A stretch of DNA of 64,000 nucleotides from Bolinopsis microptera. Its lineage: Eukaryota > Ctenophora > Tentaculata > Lobata > Bolinopsidae. Below, piece after piece: positions 57,200-64,000 of this stretch. The first letter of the stretch is position 1. Each line of letters starts with the position of its first letter. The DNA lies in the NCBI RefSeq assembly GCF_026151205.1, contig NC_087078.1:8634675-8698674 (forward strand), given 5' to 3'. Made by a program: the position numbers and the translations under genes. Below the pieces are notes generated by a model. That model saw only the letters and a program-made list of their open reading frames with translations. It did no database searches and had not been told where the DNA came from.

Positions 57200-58101
57200 C
57201 ATTTTTTGTCATAAATGTGACAAATGGGCATTACCAGAGTTGATCATATTATGAATCTGAAATGTAGATATACGACTTTGCATTGTACATATGACTCTCA
57301 AATGAACTAAAATTTTAGAACTCAACTGATTTTGTGTTGGGACTATAAATAAATTGGTTTTATACCAATTAGATTATTGTTTTAACGGTTTTTATTTAGC
57401 GTTCACATAGGAATTGTAGTAAATGAATGTTTATAGATAGATTTGTTTTATAATTTTTAGTTTGTTAACTTCTGTTTGACGATTATTATTAATGCAATGT
57501 GTTCAATTTTTTAATTCCGGAATTTTGGCCGCTTATCGCTGATGATTCGGAATCCGCTGGAATCTGTAATTAAAAAAATGTTCGGTCATTCCCTGTCATG
57601 GCAGAGAATGAAATTGAATAACATGACATATTATATAGTAAGCCTTAATGTCAGCTTAACAGACAATATCTAGGATACCAGGATATAACAAAATCGTCCA
57701 GATTCGGCAGAACGATTTAAAACTTTCCCTCTCTCTGTACGGAAGACCACCCACTTACAAATTGGATGAGATGCATCATAATCATATTGATATGCGGTGC
57801 CTCACCTACCTATCTTCATAGTTGGTTAGTACGCACTTAACGTACTTTAAAGCACCACGCACTATTAACGTACTTTTAAAGCAAAATTGTGAACTTTTCG
57901 TTGCCTCAAACGATGTATTTGGTAATGCTTTAACTCTATCACATATTAGTTTCTTCCCAGTGACCACGGGCTTTCCAGTAATATATAAAACGAAAACGAA
58001 CCCGATTATAAAATAATCTTGTAAACTGTAAACATCAATTGCATCAATCATTCAGCTTAACACTGTTAATAAAAGGGACATAATGAATCTCATAAGCATG
58101 T
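57200..58101. other. Convergent intergenic spacer
   Basis: About 0.9 kb between the PDZ gene (plus) and the GPCR (minus). Short frames near 57806-58051 on both strands have no support. It should hold the 3' untranslated regions of both genes. Confidence 0.5.
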
Positions 58102-59615
58102 TTACTGCCGGAGACTAAGAGGAGGGTTGATATCAAGTGTCCTAACACTGAGAGTAGAAACCAGAGCAGGTACAAGTCGGGTGCTTTCCCTTCTGTGCCT
58201 CTTAAACTTGAGAGTCGGAGACTCCGGGATGTTGTGGATTTTGTTCTGGTCCGGGGAGAAGTAGATTATGTAGACTTTGTTGAAGAAGAGCATGAACAGA
58301 ATCAGGTAACCTGTCAGGATTGTCATGTTATCTAAATGTTTATCACTCAAAATTATTGATAGACACTCGGATCCCATAAATTCAATAATTTCCAACATTT
58401 GGTGGTTGTTGGTGTAACAAATTTATAAAATAAAACAGATACGACAGACTAAGTTGCAATTCTAGCTATACCCTACCTGTTATAAGAGTGACAATAGCGG
58501 TTGTAACCATAGTATTGTGAGCATGGTCAGCTGTGTACAATATGGAGAGATACGCTACAAGGATGGTATCCATGGTGAAGACTGTAAAGTAGGTGTAAGT
58601 TACTTCGTTGTAGTTCGTTGGTAGTTTCCGTGCCTAGTGGGGAGTGGGGAAAGAAGGGAATATTAAAGGATATATTTAAGAGCAAAATTTTGTATTTTTT
58701 TTCTTACTCCTCTACCAGATCTTTAGCTCAGAAGTCACAATAAAATTTCCCTGTTAAAAATAAAACACCATTTAAAGCGCAGTCGTTAATTAACTTCCGA
58801 TACTCGGTTTGTAAATATCGATCGGTAACTAGCTCTTTTGGTCTGCTGTCATCAAGCTTATAAACAGGGACGACCTTAGAAAAAAGGTCAGGTTAAGAGC
58901 TTTGTATTCACTATAAATAACTGCTCTAAAAGACGGTGATACGATCGATATGCATAAATATCTGTCCCCGGCAACCCTAGCGGTTGCTTGATTTTGCTGT
59001 TCGTAAATTGAAATCACACCTGAAAGGAAATCACGCTTGTAATCACACACAGACCAAGGAACCCAGCTAGAAACACAAACACGAAAGTCCTATCAGGGCT
59101 CTGACACACCGCGTGTACTTTGGGTTGTTCCAGCTGCTGCAGTCGGGTTCTCTCGTCAAAATCAACTCGAGTATCCAGGCCCATCCTGGAAGTAGTGGAA
59201 TTAAAAAAGAATACCCCATTTTAATATGTTAGTTTATCATCTGAATTTTAAAAGCGCGCAATATTTCGATCTAAGTGCATTAGTAACATATCAACGTGAG
59301 TTTGTCCCACTATCATGCAGGGAACTCTCACTCAATTTAAAGATTTCGTCGCGATTACATGTATCTAAATAAATAGTTTGGAACAGACTAATAAAAGGCA
59401 CTATCTTCTCAAAGTACAGTATCACTAACCCAGAAGTTGCGAGGATAGCAAGTCCCGTCTGAGTCAACACAATCCCCGATATGAACACCGCCTGATGCTT
59501 CAAGGACACCAGAAAACTCTCAATCGTCACATTAGTGGCTGTGAATATCCTGATGATCCGCACTGCTCGTCCCAGTATTGTTGTTATTGTTAGGGACGAC
59601 CCGAAACTCAGCATG
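58102..59615 (-). CDS. Class C GPCR, C-terminal half of the seven-helix domain (partial)
   Basis: Four minus-strand exons join in phase: 59430-59615, 59020-59185, 58477-58633, 58102-58310, giving about 239 residues. Exon a matches TM3-TM4: SLTITTILGRAVRIIRIFTA, then a hydrophobic segment. Exon b carries the loop and TM5 (RTFVFVFLAGFLGLCVITS). Exon c opens ARKLPTNYNEVTYTYFTVF, the conserved intracellular-loop-3/TM6 signature of glutamate and GABA-B type receptors. Exon d has TM7 and its end, FMLFFNKVYIIYFSPDQNK, then a short basic tail of about 45 residues to TAA. The extracellular ligand-binding domain and TM1-TM2 must lie beyond the right edge or in exons I did not find. Sub-family (mGluR, GABA-B or orphan) is not settled: the RIFT after TM3 favours GABA-B-like, the NYNE motif mGluR-like. 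Confidence 0.8.
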
Positions 59616-59803
59616 CTGATTTGTAATTTGCAGGTGATGTCGCCTGGGGGGTTTTGTCGTTATATTTGGGACAGTGAGCGGGTCGAATATTAACGCCGTC
59701 TGAATTGTGACTTTAATAGCGCTAGCAAAATCACATCACGTCCCCAGTGATACAGCACTAAATCCAGTTTCATCAGCCCAGCGATTTAGATCAGCTACTC
59801 AAG

Positions 59804-60720
59804 GTTAAAAACAGAAGAATGGAAGAAATTGTGATGAGTGTAAAAACAAAAAGATAGGACAGGATTGCGAAAAGTACAGGGAAGATTATGTCAGAGACGA
59901 TTGTGGAATATATTGCAAGCCAGATATTGAGCATTACAAACGTGCTTAAAAGATGGGAGCAAGGACTGTACTGACAACACAACAAGTACTGCAAACCGAT
60001 GCAGGAAACCAGAACAAGGAAGTGAAAGCATTGGGAGAAACAGTACTCCTTTGATAACTGGGGCAGGTGGAGGCGGGCTGCTGCTGCTTCTACTGGTGGC
60101 TGCCGTTATTTTCAAATTGCGAGGAGACAGAAATAAAGAAGAAGATATACCTGAAGGAGGAGAAGTCAACCACAGTAACAGGGACCAAGACCAAGAACCA
60201 GTCCATGCCAATGTCAACAAGCAACATTCTGTCTCCACAGTAAACACACAGCCTGTCCACGCCTTAGAAGACACAGAAGGGGTTGATAGAGAAGTTCAGA
60301 ACAGGAGGCAAACCAAAACGCTCTGTTCTCGACAATTCAATCAAATGAGCCTGGACCCTCAACTGATGACAACGAAGGCCTTTGTGCGCGCCTGGACAGA
60401 CCTGAACAGATATCTAAAGAGCCCCACAATCTTAGCAATGAGGAAGGTGACATATATGCTGCTGTAACGTTTGTTAAGAACAGACATGGAGGAAAATCTA
60501 TTGAACAACACAGTGTTAAAATTGAGGAAGAGGGAACGTATGCTGATATAGATTTTGTAAACAATACACGCAGTCTGGAAGCTGGGGAAGAACCAATATA
60601 CGCTGACGTGTCATTTGTAAGGAACAGAAGAGGAGATGGTGTGGTGACGGCCTACAGGAACCCAGGTCAGGGTGGAGATGATGGTGTTGTGACCTACAGG
60701 AATAGGAACCGACCGGAATG
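59804..60720 (+). pseudogene. Single-pass receptor relic: DSL-like module, TM segment, three ITIM-like tyrosines
   Basis: Three frames are needed in sequence. Frame A (about 59810-59960): a Cys-rich stretch NCDECKNKKIGQDC, then DDCGIYCKPDIEHYK, resembling the end of a DSL/EGF module. Frame C continues the same module (CLKDGSKDCTDNTTSTANRC), then a Ser/Thr spacer, a membrane segment (GGGGLLLLLLVAAVIF, about 60060-60105) with a basic stop (KLRGDR), and an acidic tail. Another shift near 60285 leads to a tail with three repeats: GDIYAAVTFVKNR, GTYADIDFVNN and PIYADVSFVRNR, each Y-A-x-[VI]. These fit ITIM-like phosphotyrosine sites. No introns are seen between modules, and the 3' end runs into a repeat. 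Two frame breaks suggest a pseudogene or sequence errors. Family (allorecognition-type or Notch-ligand-like) is not established. Confidence 0.5.
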
Positions 60721-60870
60721 GGCTTTTGGCTGCCGGACCGGATTTTTCCGGATATCGATCTATTATCCGGTTAGCCGGATTTTGCCGGACCGGAACCGGT
60801 TGTTACGAAGGGCAAATATAAGGTTGCCGGAACTTGCCGTACTGTGCCGGATCTTGCCGGAAAATTTAAA
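60705..60870. repeat. CCGGA-rich repeat, possible hAT-type terminus
   Basis: At least ten CCGGA or CCGGAT units in variable spacing, with GACCGGAACCGG palindromes. It abuts the 3' end of the receptor relic and interrupts its frame composition. It may be the end of a DNA transposon, but the other end was not found. Confidence 0.5.
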
Positions 60871-60899
60871 TTCATCCTTATTATTGGGCTTTTGTCATT

Positions 60900-63114
60900 A
60901 TCAATTATGATATTATAATCCTTATATAAATCAAGAGGCTTGCATACATATATGCCATAGTTTGTAATTACACAATAAGTGTATTAAGCTATACGACCAG
61001 GCCGATGATGTTTACTGTTTAGGCCTAGCAGTAGACATAGGTCAAAAATCAAATCAACAAGCAGAACGTTGGAACAAGCGTAGACAAGTTATTATCAGAA
61101 ATGATATGCAATTGGCATATCCTACCATACCCCTTGAGCGCGATTGCACGCGTGAGAAACGGTTGTTCCCTTTTTGTCATGCAGGTCTGAGTATCAAAGC
61201 ACAATAGTTCCGCGATTCAGGGCAAAATTGTACCTTTTTAGCATGCAGGCGCACTTAATCACCGCAAATAATTCAACTTCTGAATATCTTAAAAGATTTT
61301 AGTCTAAAGCAGTGTGGTTAGAAAACAAAGAAGAAAAACTTTTTCTTTAACAACTTTTTAATAAAGAAACTATTTAATTCATTAATTAAATAATTAGTAA
61401 ATTTGTTTCAAATATTTCAAAACTATATTCTGATAAGAAATGTTTACAATTACGTAAAACGTATGATGAACTAATTTTAATAAATGTTTTGAACATTTTC
61501 ACTCAATATTTTGGACTAGTACAATTCTCGACATTTTTAAAGAATAGCCACTATGTTCCACTTTTTTACCGCATTGAATCTCCGCTAATAAAGCGACTTC
61601 TGAATCTGAATGTCGTAGAAGGTTCTAGATTTTATTAGGTAATCAATGATTACCTAATCGCTAATCATGTGACAGGGTGCTAGAATACCGTAATTGGGCT
61701 TTCTGCACGATTCCCATAGTTGGTTGGCACCCAATCACTTGATTCAACGTAATGCTCCCGTTTTTTAGGACAAGTGTATTCTAAAGGCCTACCGACAATT
61801 GCACCCGTTTCCCACACCTTAACAGGCCATTAACAGGTCCCCAATCATGAGTGACGTGATCTGATTCGCCATGTCAGATTCAACTTAAGTAAAAATGTTT
61901 ACTTAAGACTCAGTTCGTGGATGACAAACTAAGAGGTGTACATAAATTTGTACTTAAGTCATTTTTAATACACCATAAACTGTTCGTGGAAGACACCCAC
62001 TACCCAGAATGCTACGTCAAAGCTCTGGCATAAAGCCACGGGCCCTGATCCTGCAACTTGTGGAATTAACATTCGGTTTGGGTAGGTCATAGGACGTTTG
62101 GAGGGAGTATAATTACATTATAAATAAATGTGCAAAATATAAAAATGTAGTTCGGACGAATACTGTATTACAGTCCGCCCTGAAGAATGCATATATCCCT
62201 GAAGAATCGCATATTATCCTAAAGTAAAGATAACTTTTAATTCTTCGTAGCTTTGCGTCCATCGTTATGATCGTACGATTTTTATTGAATAAAGTTTACT
62301 TTTATTATCATCAATATATCGAATATCGATTGGGCGCAACTGTCGTATCTGATCAAGCAGTTTTTTAAATAGTTTTGACAGTGGTGTAGGAAGGGGGGGG
62401 GGGGACAGGGGGGGGGGGGACAGGGGGCCATCGCCCCCCATAAAATCTGGGCAAGGGGCAAACTTTTTTATTTAGGTTTCTAAAAATTGTTGGGAAAAAC
62501 CACTTTTCTCCTGTTCATTATTAATATTAGCCGAAAATATTTTTCTGGTTTTTCAAAGTCCGCACCCACCCCTCGATACACAATTTTGGACTCGAGGCTT
62601 CCCCTGGTAATGCGATCTCGGAAGGCAGGCCTCCCCTTTGCAACACGAGCTCGGAAGCGGGAGCTCGTGTTGTAATTAACTCTTTTTTAGCATGAAATAA
62701 ATCTTGTACTTAGTTTTATCTAATTTTAAACTGTTAGTAAGTTCTTAATTAGCTAGATATTTTTACAAGTTTGCCGTTTGAGGATATAATATTTATCGTA
62801 TTTTAGACATTTTAATTTCATTTATTTCCTGTGATTAATTTGTTCATATTTTATTTGTAATCTATTCTAACTATTGAATGTTTGCATTTTACCTACTATT
62901 CTAACTTTTAAGTGATAATTTGTCGGGGTTTAAAAAGCAACCAGTATTGTATGTTAGTTTATTTATCTTGAATTTTTTCTCTGTTATATATACTTATTTT
63001 GTATTTTTGTCTTTGATTTACTGAGTTTTATCGAGTACATTGTACTACACTCATATCATATTATTATGTTTATTGTTTATATCATAATATGGGGTAGTAC
63101 TTATTTATATAGGT
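60900..63114. other. Non-coding, repeat-rich stretch
   Basis: No coding frame supported. Near 61637-61660 there is an inverted AGGTAATCAATGATTACCT. The neighbourhood (AATTGGGC...CCCATA, then CACCTAATCACG-type) resembles 30070-30170, suggesting a diverged dispersed repeat. A G-rich run lies at 62389-62431. Confidence 0.5.
62387..62450. repeat. Poly-G tracts beside a CAGTGGTGTAGG motif
   Basis: Two G tracts of about 12 separated by GACA, just after CAGTGGTGTAGGAAG (about 62379). The latter resembles the ends of hAT-type elements. The G tracts could fold as a quadruplex. A hairpin (AACACGAGCTC...GAGCTCGTGTT) lies about 200 bp on. Element identity is uncertain. Confidence 0.4.
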
Positions 63115-63447
63115 ATATTTGACCAAAACCCATAATCATGGGTAGAGTGTACCGCTGCCAGTGTCTCTCTTTTCCAAACAAAAGGAAATGATATTAATTT
63201 GAATAACCGTCTGCAAATGCAAATTGATACCGAGAATGAAATCGGTCGCTCGCTTTTTCCAATCAATAAGCTTTATTACAATTCGTAAGCCGTAATCGAA
63301 TGGAAAAAGCGAGCGACCGATTTCATTCTCGGTATCAATTTGCATTTGCAGACGGTTATTCAAATTAATATCATTTCCTTTTGTTTGGAAAAGAGAGACA
63401 CTGGCAGCGGTACACTCTACCCATGATTATGGGTTTTGGTCAAATAT
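63115..63447. mobile_element. Foldback element with identical 147-bp arms
   Basis: The left arm (63115-63261) begins ATATTTGACCAAAACCC and the right arm (63301-63447) is its exact reverse complement by eye, around a 39-bp spacer containing AAGCTTTATTACAATTCG. No frame of its own: open frames over it are arm by-products. The identity of the arms points to recent origin, gene conversion or hairpin-templated synthesis. Class unknown (foldback or long-TIR MITE). Confidence 0.9.
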
Positions 63448-64000
63448 CATCTCTTTTTGATTATAATGTCAGGATAATTTACAAAGCCGAAATGTAAACT
63501 CATAACTTCATTAATATTTATATTAATAATTAGGAGGTAATTTCATCGATTTCGAAATTTTACCTGACTGAATATGGCACTTTTTACTCATTCAAGTTGG
63601 CATTAAATTCATATATAATTCCATTTAAATATCGCGGGAAAGCAGAATTTATTCGAAATCGTGATCACGAATGAGCAAAATTCTCACCTTTCGCACGTGC
63701 AAACTTTGAGCGGACTTTGCGTGCGCATACAATATTGAATCACCGTAAATTTTTGCATATCAGTATTTTATATATAATTTAATAAGCAAGCAAAGTTTCA
63801 GAAGATTTCATATAGAACTTGGATCACAACGGGACTCCAAAGTTGATAAAAATGGTGAAAACAGCAATTTTCAGTAATTTTAGCAATTTTCTATCAACTT
63901 GGGCGTGTCCCCACGTGTGCAACTTTTCGATTTTAAACTTTAAAACTAGCCTATAACACAATTTAGACCTTTAGAAAGCACAATCGAGCTCCACAACCCA
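63448..64000. other. Non-coding right edge
   Basis: AT-rich sequence with no feature I can support. Confidence 0.5.

Noticed and set aside
63136-63363. 75-codon minus-strand frame
   Set aside because: It lies on the arms of the foldback element and reads mirror-image sequence on both sides.
1-64000. CRISPR arrays, bacterial operons, ribosome binding sites
   Set aside because: The window is eukaryotic. The regular arrays are contiguous minisatellites without unique spacers.
1-64000. tRNA or rRNA genes
   Set aside because: I saw no convincing B-box with a matching A-box and no rRNA-like segment. A tRNAscan-SE run would settle the tRNA question.

Overview
This is a eukaryotic, AT-rich window from an animal genome. 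Genes are split by canonical GT-AG introns, intergenic and intronic space is large, and the transposons are animal types: a LINE with an apurinic-type endonuclease, a Penelope-like element with a GIY-YIG domain, and mariner-like and foldback elements. A class C G-protein-coupled receptor and a PDZ protein confirm a metazoan. An invertebrate, possibly a cnidarian, fits the style, but the phylum cannot be fixed from the sequence alone. Exon boundaries were assigned by hand, by matching splice sites with reading phase.

Layout. 1-7987: no gene found; scattered short repeats and an E-box/CRE cluster near 1.1-1.2 kb. 7988-9026 (+): a three-exon gene for a predicted secreted 270-residue orphan protein. 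It sits between two direct copies of a ~400-bp repeat (7025-7435 and 9680-10079), with a broken minus-strand coding fragment beside the second copy. 10.5-22.3 kb: no clear protein gene, but a string of CCAAT plus CACGTG modules that look like alternative promoters or leader exons, a nested inverted-repeat array (10.67-11.17 kb) and a 149-bp near-perfect palindrome (18.4 kb). 23.03-57.02 kb (+): one large gene of about 24 coding exons for a long, mostly disordered Ser/Pro/charged scaffold protein ending in one PDZ domain. Its introns hold minisatellites, a Penelope-like element (33.3-35.0 kb), a recent 2.8-kb tandem duplication (37.7-43.3 kb) and an almost intact two-ORF LINE on the opposite strand (50.0-54.5 kb). 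58.10-59.62 kb (-): the last four exons of a class C GPCR, convergent with the PDZ gene. 59.8-60.7 kb (+): a frame-broken single-pass receptor with a DSL-like cysteine module and three ITIM-like tyrosine repeats. 60.7-64 kb: repeats only, including a 333-bp foldback element with identical 147-bp arms.

Two points stand out. First, in the PDZ gene exon phases close exactly in two ways: skipping one cassette exon gives a 1,445-residue PDZ protein, including it gives a 585-residue protein without PDZ. Second, the receptor-like relic carries three immune-type tyrosine motifs in an invertebrate-like genome. All family assignments are by eye; no database was searched.
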